The position numbers and the translations under genes were made by a program. Below the pieces are notes generated by a model that ran no database searches, was not told the DNA's origin, and was given only the letters and a program-made list of their open reading frames with translations. A stretch of DNA of 64,000 bases from contig NZ_VSSB01000001.1 in the NCBI RefSeq assembly GCF_008122505.1, positions 1,162,891 through 1,226,890 on the forward strand. Direction: 5' to 3'. This document shows positions 1-9,156 of the stretch, piece by piece. The stretch comes from Agromyces mariniharenae (GTDB taxonomy: Bacteria > Actinomycetota > Actinomycetes > Actinomycetales > Microbacteriaceae). How positions within the stretch are numbered: the first letter of the stretch is position 1; each line of letters opens with the position of its first letter.

Positions 1-1784
1 TCCGACTCGGCGAGGATCTGCGCCTTGTAGTCGCTCGTCGAGGTGCCCGCACCCGGGCCGGGGTAGGCCAGGTACGAGTAGTTGCCGCGCTGGGAGGCGG
101 GCGTCATGGCCCAGTTCTCCCCGTCGACGCTCGCACGGTACGGGAACGGGTACGTCTCGCTGTCCACGAGCACGCCCTTGGCGGCTTCCGGGTCCCACTC
201 GAACGCGGAGAAGAACTCCTGGTCGTCCTTGGCGGGGCCGATCGGACCGACGTGGTACGTCTTGATCCAGCGCTTCACCGCCGGGTCGTTCGGTCCGTCG
301 TTGCCTCCGCCGACCGTCGGGCTGCGGTAGGCGATGCTGAAGCTGTTCAGGAGCGACCAGTAGGTGTCGAGCGCCTGGTCGTCACCGGTGGCGAAGTACT
401 CCTTGAACTTCTCCGTGGTCGTGGCCAGGCCGTCCTCGCCGCCGACGACGGTCTGGAGGGTGTCGGGGTACACGACGGACTGCGAGGCTTCGTCCCAGTT
501 GCCGATCCGGGTGCCCAGGCCCGTCTTGAGCATCAGCTCCGACGTGCCGTCACCGTCGAAGTCCTCGGCGAACAGGGTGGTCTCGTGGTCGTTGGCCGCA
601 CGCACGTTGTAGCCCATGTCCACGCGGAACAGCAGCGTGCCGTCCTGCTTGTACACGTCGACGTACTCGGGCGCCGTCGTGGTGTTGGCGCCGCCGAAGA
701 TCGGCTCCGAGTACATCGGGTCGACCTGGAAGCTCCGCCACTTCACGACGATCTCGTACTCGCCGTCGCCGTCGAAGTCGCCCACCGTCATGTCGTGCGT
801 GGAGTACGCGCCGCTCAGCGCTGTGGAGATCGCGCCCGAGCTGGTCTTCGCGTACGGAAGCTTCGTGCCCGAGTCGAGGTTCTCGACGTACGTGATGAAC
901 TCGCCCTCGAGCTCGTCGTAGAGCTCCTTGGTGATCTTGCCGTCCACGAGCCCGTTCACGAGCGGCCGCGCCTCCGTGTAGGTGGCGACGCCGAGCGCGT
1001 TGGGAGTGGTGTTCTTCTGGTTGAGCGCGGCGACCCAGCCGTCGAGCTGTTCCTGCGTCACCGCCGTCTGCTCCTCGAACGCCGACCGGAAGCCCTTCAG
1101 CAGGTCCATGTCGACGACGTACCAGTTCTGGCCACCGGTTCCGGGGACGACCATGTTGGCCGCGTTGAGGTTCCGGTTCGGACCGCCGAACTCGTTGGCG
1201 GTGCCGCGGTAGGTGAAGTGCGCCAGCGGCACGGGCGCCGGCGCGGGCTTCAGCGGGATGTAGTGCACCGCACCGCGGTTCGCCTGCCCCGCGCCTCCCG
1301 CCAGGGCCGACAGCATCGGCACGCTCATGCCCTGCCGCTCGCCCTCGACGCCGTGGATGACCGGCGCGACCTCGTACACGGAGGTGAGGACGCCGTCGGG
1401 GTCGGTGTAGTTCGACGGAGTGCTGTCCTCCTTCACGACGCCCGGGTTCGTGTCGTAGTCGCTCTCGGGCTGGACGTCGCGGGGCTCGATGGTCGCGATC
1501 TTCTGGAAGTCCGCGCCACCGTCCTTACGGTAGACGTTCCACGAGAGGCCGTTGGGCTCGTCGCCCAGGAAGCGCCAGCTGAGGAAGATGCCGTCGGCGG
1601 ACTGGGCCGCGACCAGGCCGCGAGTGAGGTACTCCACCGGGCGCAGGTCGGACTCGGGGGCGGCAGCAGCGGGAACGCTTGCGCCGAACAGCGACAGCCC
1701 CACGGCCACCGAGACGGTGATCGGGAGGGCCTTGCGCCATGGATTTCGTTTGGTGGATCTGGGTGATGACGTGGACGTGACCAT
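1..1784 (-). CDS. Secreted rhamnogalacturonan lyase, PL11-like (3' end off the window)
   Basis: The protein reads leftward and runs off the left edge, so only about the first 594 residues are visible. After a basic start and a hydrophobic stretch ending in an AAAA-type signal-peptidase site (about residue 40), the mature N-terminus carries VEYLTRGLVA followed by FLSWRFLGDE. This is the typical opening of PL11 rhamnogalacturonan endolyases such as B. subtilis YesW/YesX. Two calcium-loop repeats (VGDFDGDGEYEIVVKW and AEDFDGDGTSELMLKT) are the blades seen in that beta-propeller family. Members cleave the rhamnose-galacturonate bond of rhamnogalacturonan-I by beta-elimination outside the cell, giving unsaturated uronate ends. 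That fits kduI/kduD further right in the window. The ATG at 1784 was chosen because it directly precedes the signal peptide. A strong promoter and an operator-like palindrome lie upstream. Confidence 0.88.
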   Translation of the reverse strand, partial: MVTSTSSPRSTKRNPWRKALPITVSVAVGLSLFGASVPAAAAPESDLRPVEYLTRGLVAAQSADGIFLSWRFLGDEPNGLSWNVYRKDGGADFQKIATIEPRDVQPESDYDTNPGVVKEDSTPSNYTDPDGVLTSVYEVAPVIHGVEGERQGMSVPMLSALAGGAGQANRGAVHYIPLKPAPAPVPLAHFTYRGTANEFGGPNRNLNAANMVVPGTGGQNWYVVDMDLLKGFRSAFEEQTAVTQEQLDGWVAALNQKNTTPNALGVATYTEARPLVNGLVDGKITKELYDELEGEFITYVENLDSGTKLPYAKTSSGAISTALSGAYSTHDMTVGDFDGDGEYEIVVKWRSFQVDPMYSEPIFGGANTTTAPEYVDVYKQDGTLLFRVDMGYNVRAANDHETTLFAEDFDGDGTSELMLKTGLGTRIGNWDEASQSVVYPDTLQTVVGGEDGLATTTEKFKEYFATGDDQALDTYWSLLNSFSIAYRSPTVGGGNDGPNDPAVKRWIKTYHVGPIGPAKDDQEFFSAFEWDPEAAKGVLVDSETYPFPYRASVDGENWAMTPASQRGNYSYLAYPGPGAGTSTSDYKAQILAES

Positions 1785-1921
1785 GCCTGCCTTCTTCGTC
1801 GAAAGTGACTGGGTTTCCGTGCCCAGCGTGTTCCGGGGCATGACTGATCGCCCGGCGAGCAGGTCGTGGTGGCCATCGCTCGCCGTCGAGGGGCATGGTA
1901 GGAATACGCTTTCCAACCTCG

Positions 1922-1969
1922 AAACTATGCCCCTCCCATGAGGGTGTCAAGAGCGAATCGAAACGATTC
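1922..1969 (-). promoter_or_regulatory. Promoter and operator-like palindrome for the PL11 lyase
   Basis: On the minus strand, TTGACA (1945-1950) and TAGTTT (1922-1927) are separated by 17 bp, a good sigma-70-type match, and transcription would run into the lyase gene. Just upstream of the -35 box lies the inverted repeat GAATCG-AAA-CGATTC (1955-1969). It has the CG-rich centre and dyad typical of LacI-family operators. Which regulator binds is unknown. The site differs from the AGTGA-type sites elsewhere in the window. Confidence 0.6.
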
Positions 1970-2047
1970 AGGTGCTCGGTTTTGACACGCCACGGGGTCG
2001 CCGTCAAGGCCTCGTGATGTCCGACGACCCGCCCGTAGGCTCGGCGC

Positions 2048-3190
2048 ATGCCCTCCCGCTCACGTGCAGCCGTGGTGTACAACCCCGTGAAGATCGACGG
2101 CGACGAACTCCGTCGTGCCATCGCCGCCGAGCCCGCCGCGGCCGACTGGGGCGACACGCTCTGGTACGAGACCTCGGTCGAGGATCCGGGTGGCGGCCAG
2201 GCGAAGGCGGCGCTCGAGGCGGGTGCCGACATGGTCATCGCGGCCGGCGGCGACGGCACGATCCGCGCCGTCGCCGAGGTGCTCGGCGGCACGTCGACCG
2301 CGCTCGCGCTGCTGCCCTCGGGTACCGGCAACCTGCTCGCCCGCAACCTCGACCTCACGCTCGACGACCTCGGGAACTCGATCCACGTCGCGTTCTCGGG
2401 CGCCGACCGGCGCATCGACCTCGCCTGGGCGGAGCTGCGCAGGGAGGACGGCTCGACGGATCGCGCGGCCTACCTCGTGATGGCCGGATTCGGGCTCGAT
2501 GCCAAGATGCTCTCGAACACCGACGAGGAGCTCAAGGCGAAGATGGGCTGGCTCGCCTACGTCGCCGCCATCCGCACGGCGCTCCGCGACGAGAACCGCA
2601 TGCGCATGCGCTACCGGCTCGACCGGCATCGGATCCGTGCCGTCTCCGCCCACACGCTGATCATCGGAAACTGCGGGTCGCTGCCGGCGAACATCCTGCT
2701 GCTGCCCAGCGCCGCGATCGACGACGGCCGGTTCGAGGCGGTCTTCCTGCGCCCCGAGAGCGCCTGGGGCTGGCTGCAGATCATGGGCAAGGTGATCTGG
2801 GAGAACGGCGTGCTCCGTCGCACGCGATGGGGTCGCAAGCTGGTCGGCCGCGACGTCGACGCCCTGCGGTACGTGAAGGGCCGACGCCTCGAGGTCGTGC
2901 TGAGCCGCCCCGAGGAGATCGAGCTCGACGGCGACGGCTTCGGCCGCGCACGCGCACTGCGCACGTGGGTGGACGCCGGCGGCCTCACCGTGCGCGTGCC
3001 GCCGGGCGAGCGGCAGCCAAGCGAGGAGCAGGCCGAGCCGACCGAGCGCCGCGCGACGCAACCCGACCAGCCGCCGCCCGTCGAGGCGCTTCCCGGCGAG
3101 GCCGACGACCAGTCGTTGCCCGGGGACGTGACGGCCGACGAGTCGTTGCCCGACGAGGTGACCGCCGACGTATCCGGGAATTCGACATAG
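2048..3190 (+). CDS. Diacylglycerol kinase catalytic domain protein (lipid/sphingosine kinase family)
   Basis: A 380-residue cytosolic protein of the DAGK_cat/LCB5 family. Visible features are the N-terminal VVYNPVK strand, the glycine-rich nucleotide-binding motif AAGGDGTIRAVAEVL (about residues 72-86) and the following LPSGTGNLLARNL motif (about 96-108). These are the two hallmark blocks of bacterial lipid kinases (DgkB, YegS). The enzyme should phosphorylate diacylglycerol or another membrane lipid with ATP. The last 50 or so residues are an acidic, low-complexity tail with near repeats around DESLPDEVTADE, which the family does not normally have. Its substrate cannot be read from sequence. 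The small membrane protein that follows after 10 bases is probably co-transcribed. Confidence 0.88.
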   Translation: MPSRSRAAVVYNPVKIDGDELRRAIAAEPAAADWGDTLWYETSVEDPGGGQAKAALEAGADMVIAAGGDGTIRAVAEVLGGTSTALALLPSGTGNLLARNLDLTLDDLGNSIHVAFSGADRRIDLAWAELRREDGSTDRAAYLVMAGFGLDAKMLSNTDEELKAKMGWLAYVAAIRTALRDENRMRMRYRLDRHRIRAVSAHTLIIGNCGSLPANILLLPSAAIDDGRFEAVFLRPESAWGWLQIMGKVIWENGVLRRTRWGRKLVGRDVDALRYVKGRRLEVVLSRPEEIELDGDGFGRARALRTWVDAGGLTVRVPPGERQPSEEQAEPTERRATQPDQPPPVEALPGEADDQSLPGDVTADESLPDEVTADVSGNST

Positions 3191-3200
3191 TGTAGAAAAC

Positions 3201-3677
3201 ATGGCTCGCACCGCGCTCGCCCTCCGCCTGCTGCTTCCCCCGTTGCTTATCGGCATGATCGTGGCGATCTCGTTCCTCGAGGCGCCGCTGAAGTTCCTCG
3301 CGCCGGGCATCACCATCCCGCTCGGCCTCGGCATCGGCCGCCTCGTGTTCACCGCGCTCAACAGCGCCACGGGCATCGTCCTGGTCGTCCTGACGCTGGC
3401 CAGCCTTCGCCCCCGGCCCGCCCGGGCGCCGCTCGTGCTGCTCGCTTCGATCTGGCTCGTCTACCTCGTCGAAGTAGCGGTCATCCGCCCGGTCCTCAAC
3501 CGCCGCAGCGACCTCGTGCTCGCGGGCGCCCAGGCGCCCGGCACCGACTGGGCGCATTACGCCTACATCGCAGCGGATGCCGCGCTGCTCGCGCTCCTCG
3601 TCGCGCTGGCCGTCGTCACGGTCCGCCGCCTCCTGCCGGCGACGGTCACCGCCCCTCGGCAGCCCGTCGGCGCCTGA
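3201..3677 (+). CDS. Small four-helix membrane protein, function unknown
   Basis: A 158-residue hydrophobic protein with about four predicted membrane spans (roughly residues 8-27, 40-66, 80-98 and 118-140) and a short cytosolic tail. No catalytic motif is visible. The SFLEAPLKF segment after the first helix recalls small DUF4149-like membrane proteins, but that match is weak. It starts 10 bases after the lipid kinase with no clear ribosome site, so it is probably translated by coupling from that gene. A role in membrane-lipid handling is only suggested by the neighbour. Confidence 0.7.
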   Translation: MARTALALRLLLPPLLIGMIVAISFLEAPLKFLAPGITIPLGLGIGRLVFTALNSATGIVLVVLTLASLRPRPARAPLVLLASIWLVYLVEVAVIRPVLNRRSDLVLAGAQAPGTDWAHYAYIAADAALLALLVALAVVTVRRLLPATVTAPRQPVGA

Positions 3678-3932
3678 GCCATCGGCGCACGTCGGCTGCA
3701 CATGCGCCGCTGCGCGTCAAGACCCGGGCTGAGGATTTCTCGAATCACCGGGTCATCAGTGAGAATCAGTGCGGCGAATCGATGACTGGGGAGATTCTCG
3801 ACTCGCCCTTCGGCGGGCCGGGCGCCCCCACCCGAGGATCTGGGGAGATCCGGGGCAGCCCGACCCGCCACACCCGACTCCCCCGCGGCACCCGCTCAGC
3901 GCTGCGGCATCCGCTGCCGATTCGCGCGCCGT

Positions 3933-4196
3933 TCAGCCCGCGGCATCCGCTGAGCCCGCGCCATCCGCCCCGTCAGCGTCGCCCGCCTCGTCGCCCGGCA
4001 CCCACTCGAGCAGGTCGCCCGGCTGGCAGTCGAGCACCCGGCACATGGCCTCGAGCGTGCTGAAGCGCACGGCCTTGGCACGTCCGTTCTTCAGGACCGC
4101 GACGTTGGCCGGCGTGAGCCCGACCTGCTCGGCGAAGTCGCCGACGCTCAGCTTGCGCTTGGCGAGCTCGACGTCGATGCGCACGATGATGGGCAT
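3933..4196 (-). CDS. XRE/Cro-type regulator paired with a DUF2975 protein (YozG-like)
   Basis: An 87-residue DNA-binding protein. Residues 3-62 form a Cro/C1 helix-turn-helix domain (VGDFAEQVGLTPANVAVLKNG is the HTH core, followed by LEAMCRVLDCQPGDLLEW), closely like YozG-type regulators. The tail is short, acidic and Ala/Gly-rich. Its start codon overlaps the stop of the upstream DUF2975 gene (TGATG), so the two are translationally coupled. This pairing is widely conserved and presumed autoregulatory. The palindrome over the -35 box upstream of the pair is a plausible binding site. Confidence 0.85.
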   Translation of the reverse strand: MPIIVRIDVELAKRKLSVGDFAEQVGLTPANVAVLKNGRAKAVRFSTLEAMCRVLDCQPGDLLEWVPGDEAGDADGADGAGSADAAG

Positions 4197-4696
4197 CAGA
4201 TCACTTCCTCGAGGTCGGCGCGGATCGCCGCCGCCTGACCGAGGAGCGCGCGCATCACGATCATGAGCAGCAGCACGACGCTCGTGGCGAGCCCGATGCC
4301 GAACAGCACGACCGGGATGCCCGGGTCGCGCAGCTCGGGCGTGAAGTAGATGAACCCGACGACGTAGGCGAACACCACCAGCATCAGCAGCCAGACGCCC
4401 GCGATCGTCCAGACGATGGCGTCGACCCAGGCGAACGCCTGCTCGCTGAAGATGCGATCGCCTCGCACCAGGTCGAGCAGCCGCCAGATGCACACGATGA
4501 TCACCTGCACGCCGACCAGCACGAGGATCGAGAACACCAGCATCAGCCAGGGGATGTGCGCGAACTCGGGCCGGATCTCGCGGGCCGACTCCATGAACTC
4601 ACCCGGCACGCTCAGCACCTCGGCGACGATCAGGCCGACGAACAGCAGGGCGAGCAGGACCTTGAGCGGGACGATGACGCGATCGAGCTTCAGCAT
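4196..4696 (-). CDS. DUF2975 membrane protein
   Basis: A 166-residue protein with four strongly hydrophobic segments (about residues 10-28, 48-72, 92-116 and 122-150). The loop RLLDLVRGDRIFSEQAFAWVDAI between helices two and three is the signature of the DUF2975 family. These proteins are encoded beside a small XRE regulator, as here, and the pair is thought to sense a membrane or small-molecule signal. No enzymatic motif is present. The gene is first in a two-gene unit and has almost no 5' leader, because the candidate -10 box ends six bases before the ATG. Confidence 0.82.
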   Translation of the reverse strand: MLKLDRVIVPLKVLLALLFVGLIVAEVLSVPGEFMESAREIRPEFAHIPWLMLVFSILVLVGVQVIIVCIWRLLDLVRGDRIFSEQAFAWVDAIVWTIAGVWLLMLVVFAYVVGFIYFTPELRDPGIPVVLFGIGLATSVVLLLMIVMRALLGQAAAIRADLEEVI

Positions 4697-4702
4697 GCAT
4701 CG

Positions 4703-4735
4703 ACTCTCGCGTCTTTCCTATCGTTTGTCAATAGG
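4703..4735 (-). promoter_or_regulatory. Candidate leaderless promoter with embedded palindrome for DUF2975-XRE
   Basis: On the minus strand, TTGACA (4726-4731) and GAGAGT (4703-4708) are 17 bp apart. The -10 box ends only six bases before the ATG at 4696, so the transcript would start at or next to the start codon. The dyad CCTAT...ATAGG (4717-4721 and 4731-4735) overlaps the -35 box, the expected place for XRE autorepression. Confidence 0.5.
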
Positions 4736-4812
4736 TTTCGAATTGCTCTCGTTCGATACGCGGCGGACAGGCATCGCATGCCCCGAGGCCCGCGCATGCG
4801 CACGGCGAGGCA

Positions 4813-4839
4813 CCGCCCCGGCTGTTCGAGCCGGGGCGG
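4813..4839 (-). terminator. GC-rich hairpin downstream of the metallophosphoesterase gene
   Basis: A perfect 11-bp stem (4813-4823 with 4829-4839) with loop GTTCG lies 24 bases past the stop codon of the large secreted phosphoesterase. There is no clear U-tract, as is common in high-GC actinobacteria. A terminator is the likeliest role. Confidence 0.6.
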
Positions 4840-4862
4840 CGCCCCACGTCACCCGCCGTGCG

Positions 4863-7800
4863 TCAGCGACCCGACGGCGTCTCCGTCGGCTCGGATGACG
4901 CCGGCGCATCGGTCGCCGGAGCCGGCGCGCTCGGAGCCGGCGCGCTCGGCGTCGGCTCGCTCGACGTCGGCGCGGTCGGCGCCGGCGTCGGCGTCGCGTA
5001 CGGCGCCAGCTCCGGCGAGACCGTTCCCGGCCGACCACGCGCGTCGCCCGTCACGAAGACGCTCGGCTGCGACGGCGTCTCGCCGCCGCCGGCCGAACGC
5101 GCGACGACGAACCAGGCGTACGTCGTGCCCGGCTTGAGCCCCGTCCATTCGACCGACGCCACCTCGCCCGACGCGACCGTCGACTCGCCGATCACCGCGA
5201 TCGGGTCGTAGAGCGCGAGCGAGTCCGTCCGGAAGCTCGTCGTGCGCGACGTGAGGTCGACCGGCAGCACCATGTTGTCCGACTCGGGACCGTACCGCAG
5301 GGCGGGGTCGTACTCGTCGGCGCCGAAGTCGTCGAGGAACGGCGAGAACGTGTCGACCATCATCTCGCCGCGATCCACGTCGAACTGCAGCAGGCGCAGG
5401 TAGCTCGCGCCGAACCGCAGCCGGTCGGTCGGGGCGTAGCCGCCGATCTCGGTGAGCCCCAGCTCCTCGGCCGTGACCGTGTAGTTCTGGTAGTCGGCGA
5501 GCATCTCGACGACGCCGTGACCCACCACGCCGACCTTCGGCTTGACGTTCGTGCCCACGCCGTGCACGTGGCCGGCGAGGATGAGGAACACGTTGGGGTT
5601 GTCCTCCACGACCGTCTTGAAGAGCATCGACCCGTCGGGCGCGGCGTATCCCGAGTTGCGACCGTCGCGCTGCGCGCTCGCGGCGAGGTAGTCGTGCGAC
5701 AGCAGGATGCCGTTGCGGTCGGGGTAGCGCTGGTAGATCGAGTCGGCCCACTCGGCCTCCTCGCGGGTGACGCCGTAGGAGAGTCCGACCGCGACGAAGT
5801 CGAGGCCGCCCGCCGAGAACAGCGTGTAGTTGTTCTGGTTGTCGCCCTCGCGCCAGGGACCGCCGTACTCGGCGTCGATCCACTGGTCGTCGGCCGCCTC
5901 GTAGCGGTCGGGGCCGTAGTACTGGTTGTACATCGCCTCCGGACCGTCCTCGGTGCCCGACCGGTTGTCGTGGTTGCCCGCGATGACCTGGTTGGGCACG
6001 CCGGCATCGTCCAGCACCTGCTGCTGGCGCGACGACACCTCGAACTCGCCGACGACCTCCTGCATCATCGCGGCATCCGCAGGCGTGCGGATGTTGTTCT
6101 CGATGATGTCGCCGGTGTGCGCGACGTACTCGATCTTGCGGTCGTCGGCGTTCGCCGCGATCCACCGGGTCGTGTCGCCGTAGGCCTTCTCCCAGATCGC
6201 CCGCTCGGCCGCCGACTCCTGCTCGGTCGCTCCCTCCGACAGGTACTGCGTGTCGGTGAAGTGCGCGATCGAGAAGTCGTACGACGCCGGGTCGGCGAAG
6301 CCCTCTGCACCCGCGTCGGGCTCATCGGCGAAGGGGTCCTCACCGGTGATCATCACGTGCACCTGCTGCACGTCGAGGTAGCGCTCGTCCACGATCGCCG
6401 TGAGCTGCGTGTTCCCGTCGAGCGCGCCGCGGGAGCTCGCGAGCACGTCCCACGCGCCCGTCGACAGGTTCCATGCGCGCAGCGAGACGACGCGGGTCGG
6501 GTCGATGACGCCCTCCCAGCGAAGGACCGGGTCGGCCACGTGGCCCTTCACCTGCACGTCGAAGCGCTGGAACGCGACCTCCCGGCTGGCCGGAGCGTCG
6601 AGGGTCGCCCCGTCGCCCGGTGCGAGCGCCTTCGTGTCGCCGAGGTTCTGCTCGCCGGCGACGCTCAGCGTGGTCGGCACCTCGGGCGCCGACCCCTGCC
6701 AGCCCTGGTTCGGCGTGAGGATCTCGGCCTGCGTGAACTCGGCCGTGACGTCGCCGCCGTCGGGCTCCGCGACGGATGCCTCGAGCGTCACCGTGCCGGC
6801 CACGCCGTTCGCCCCGCCGGCCGGAACCAGCTCGGCCGGCACGTCGGGGATGCCCGCGGAGGCGAACACCACTTCGTGAGTCGCGGTGTTGCCGAGCGCG
6901 TCCGTGGCGGTGACCGCGAGGGTGTGGTCGCCCGCGCCGAGGCCCGGGCCGACGAGCGAGCCGAGGCTGATGGACTCGCCGTCGAGCGTGAGCTCGGGCG
7001 TGCCCATGAGACCGGATGCGTCGTCGAGCTGCACGTCGAGGGCGACCGACGAGGTGATCGTCGCGCCGGCCGCCGGCACGCTCGACGCCACCGCGGGCGC
7101 CGAGTTGTCGGTGAGCAGGGTGCGCGTCGCGACTTCGCCGGTGGTGGATGCCGCGGCGAGCACGTGCGCGCCGTCGGCGATCGCCGTCGTGTCGAGCTCG
7201 GTGCGCAGGCCCTGCGCCGTGGCATCCGTGACCTCGAAGTGCAGGTCGACCTCGCGGAACAGGTTGATGTTCGACCCGCACGTGCCGTCGCCGAGGGCGT
7301 ACGACGCCTTGGGCCGCTGCGGCTCGGCAGTGCCCGACGCGGGCGCCAGCGCCACGTTCGAGATCGTGAAGTCGTCGCGGTTGCAGCCGGTCGCGGTGGT
7401 CCCGGTCACGAACTCGACCGTGTTCCAGCCCGGGAGCAGCCACTCGTTCGGGATGACCACATTGGCCCGCTCGCTCACGAAGTCGCCACCGAGCACGTAG
7501 CGGATGCCGTTGACGAACAGCAGGTTCGCGAACGTCGCGTCGATCGAGTTGGAGCCGACGTCGAAGCTCAGGGTGGCCTCGCCCGAGCCGAGGGTCGGCA
7601 GCACGGCCACCGCCGGCGCGTCGACGGTCCACCGCGTCTCGGCCTTCGGCAGCGCCGTCGTCGACGAGCCGCAGTTCCCGTCACCCATCGCGTAGCTCGG
7701 CGCGATGGCGAGGCCGGCCGCCGAACCGGTGCTCACGGTGAGCCCGACGTTGGTCAGCGTGAAGTCGTCGAGGTTCGCGCCGCAGGTCGAGCTGATGTCG

Positions 7801-8933
7801 CCGGCGACGATCTCGATGACGTTCTCGCCGGCGACGAAGTAGCGGTTCGGCACCGGGACGTCGACGCGCTGGCTCACCCAGTCGCCCAGGATGTCGACCT
7901 TGTGGCCGTTGACGAGCAGGTGGTTCTGGTAGCGGTGCTCGATCGAGTTCGAGCCGACGTCGAAGCTGAACGTCGAGGATCCCGCGCCGAGGCTCGTCGC
8001 AGCCGGCGGCGCGTCGCCGTCGACCGTGAGCGACGAGACGCCGCCCTCCTCGTCGGCCGGCTGCGAGGCCGAGACGGTCTGCGTCCCGTGCGCGAGCGTG
8101 CCGTCCTCGGGCGCCAGGCTCGGCGCGCCGACGGGTGCGTTGTTCACGGTGACTGCGTGGGCGACCCGGCCGCCGGCCGCCGTCGTGGCGACGATCTCGT
8201 GCGTGCCGTTCGCGAGAGCGCGCGTGTCGACCTCCGCCGAGAGACCGGGCGAGGCGAGCGGGTCGCCGAGCACGAAGAACGAGAGCTCGGCGTGCACGAT
8301 GTCGCCGGTCTGCGTGCCGCAGTCGCCGTCGCCGAAGCTGAACGTGAACGGGTTCTCCTCGCCGTCGGCGACCTCGCCGAGCAGCTCGAGGCCGACCTCG
8401 GTGATCACGAAGTCGTCGTAGTTGACGCCGCACGCCGTGTTCGACGTGCCGGCGAAGATCTCCACGGTGTTCTCCCCCGTGACGAGCCAGTCGTTCGGCA
8501 CCGGGACATCGACGCGCTCGGACACCCAGGTGCGGTCCTGGTCGATCCGGTGGCCGTTGACCACGAGGTAGTTGCGGTATGCGGCGGACGCGGAGTTGCT
8601 CCCGATGTCGAACGTCAGGTGCGCGACGCCCGGCGTCGGCGTGGCCGTGATCGGCGCGCCGTCGATCGCGAGGCTCGCGACGGGGTCGCCGGCCGTCGTG
8701 GCATCAGAGGCGACCATGACGTCACCCTCGAGCCAGGCACCGTTCTCGGGGCTCAGCGTCGGAGCGACCGGGGTCGTCGCACCGGGCTTCTCGGTCGTGA
8801 AGGGCGCAGCGGATGCCGCGGGCGCCGCCATTCCCGACACCGCCAGCGTCGTGACGACCACCGCCGCGACCGCGGCCGCCCGCCCCTTCCATCGTCTCGC
8901 TTCGCCCTCTGGGCGTTGACTGCTCGGCCGCAT
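4863..8933 (-). CDS. Large secreted multidomain calcineurin-like metallophosphoesterase
   Basis: A 1356-residue exported protein. The start at 8933 was chosen because GAGGAAGGA lies about 10 bases upstream and a signal peptide follows (arginines, then AAAVAAVVVTTLAVSG and AAPAASA). Three copies of a beta domain follow, each with a FD(I/V)GSNS core, near residues 105, 320 and 455. Ig-like stretches come next. The phosphoesterase domain spans about residues 885-1180: DTQY, HTGDI, GNHD (about 985), SHD and GHVHG (about 1123) supply the metal ligands of the calcineurin-like fold. A C-terminal Fn3-like segment ends in a Pro/Ser/Thr-rich tail. The protein should hydrolyse a phosphoester outside the cell. 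The substrate is unknown, but its place in the polysaccharide locus suggests phosphate release from glycans or plant material. Confidence 0.88.
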   Translation of the reverse strand: MRPSSQRPEGEARRWKGRAAAVAAVVVTTLAVSGMAAPAASAAPFTTEKPGATTPVAPTLSPENGAWLEGDVMVASDATTAGDPVASLAIDGAPITATPTPGVAHLTFDIGSNSASAAYRNYLVVNGHRIDQDRTWVSERVDVPVPNDWLVTGENTVEIFAGTSNTACGVNYDDFVITEVGLELLGEVADGEENPFTFSFGDGDCGTQTGDIVHAELSFFVLGDPLASPGLSAEVDTRALANGTHEIVATTAAGGRVAHAVTVNNAPVGAPSLAPEDGTLAHGTQTVSASQPADEEGGVSSLTVDGDAPPAATSLGAGSSTFSFDVGSNSIEHRYQNHLLVNGHKVDILGDWVSQRVDVPVPNRYFVAGENVIEIVAGDISSTCGANLDDFTLTNVGLTVSTGSAAGLAIAPSYAMGDGNCGSSTTALPKAETRWTVDAPAVAVLPTLGSGEATLSFDVGSNSIDATFANLLFVNGIRYVLGGDFVSERANVVIPNEWLLPGWNTVEFVTGTTATGCNRDDFTISNVALAPASGTAEPQRPKASYALGDGTCGSNINLFREVDLHFEVTDATAQGLRTELDTTAIADGAHVLAAASTTGEVATRTLLTDNSAPAVASSVPAAGATITSSVALDVQLDDASGLMGTPELTLDGESISLGSLVGPGLGAGDHTLAVTATDALGNTATHEVVFASAGIPDVPAELVPAGGANGVAGTVTLEASVAEPDGGDVTAEFTQAEILTPNQGWQGSAPEVPTTLSVAGEQNLGDTKALAPGDGATLDAPASREVAFQRFDVQVKGHVADPVLRWEGVIDPTRVVSLRAWNLSTGAWDVLASSRGALDGNTQLTAIVDERYLDVQQVHVMITGEDPFADEPDAGAEGFADPASYDFSIAHFTDTQYLSEGATEQESAAERAIWEKAYGDTTRWIAANADDRKIEYVAHTGDIIENNIRTPADAAMMQEVVGEFEVSSRQQQVLDDAGVPNQVIAGNHDNRSGTEDGPEAMYNQYYGPDRYEAADDQWIDAEYGGPWREGDNQNNYTLFSAGGLDFVAVGLSYGVTREEAEWADSIYQRYPDRNGILLSHDYLAASAQRDGRNSGYAAPDGSMLFKTVVEDNPNVFLILAGHVHGVGTNVKPKVGVVGHGVVEMLADYQNYTVTAEELGLTEIGGYAPTDRLRFGASYLRLLQFDVDRGEMMVDTFSPFLDDFGADEYDPALRYGPESDNMVLPVDLTSRTTSFRTDSLALYDPIAVIGESTVASGEVASVEWTGLKPGTTYAWFVVARSAGGGETPSQPSVFVTGDARGRPGTVSPELAPYATPTPAPTAPTSSEPTPSAPAPSAPAPATDAPASSEPTETPSGR

Positions 8934-9070
8934 CGGCGCGCCGTCCTTCCTCTTGTCCTCGGTGAGCGGGCGCGGGCACCGACCGAGGCCAGGGCACGCC
9001 CACGGCACACTGTGGAGGCGCTCGGTGAACGCTGTGCGAGCACGGGAAGAAGGATGTGCATCCGGAAAGC

Positions 9071-9110
9071 GATCTCCCCCGGTCGCGCGGGTGCACGACC
9101 GGGGGAGGTC
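9071..9110 (-). terminator. Terminator-like hairpin after the beta-helix gene
   Basis: Arms 9071-9085 and 9096-9110 pair over 15 bp with one G-U position around a 10-base loop. The hairpin sits about 46 bases past the stop of the beta-helix protein (9157) and before the next leftward gene. A short pyrimidine run (CTTTCC) follows on the minus strand. Confidence 0.6.
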
Positions 9111-9156
9111 AGGGATGGGGCGGGGCGCTGGAGTTGATACGCCCCGCCCGCGGATC

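Noticed and set aside
5517..9137. Very long plus-strand open frame (about 1200 codons) opposite the phosphoesterase
   Set aside because: It is Arg/Asp/Val-rich shadow reading of a GC-rich gene on the other strand. No motif or ribosome site is present, while the minus-strand reading has a signal peptide and full catalytic motifs.
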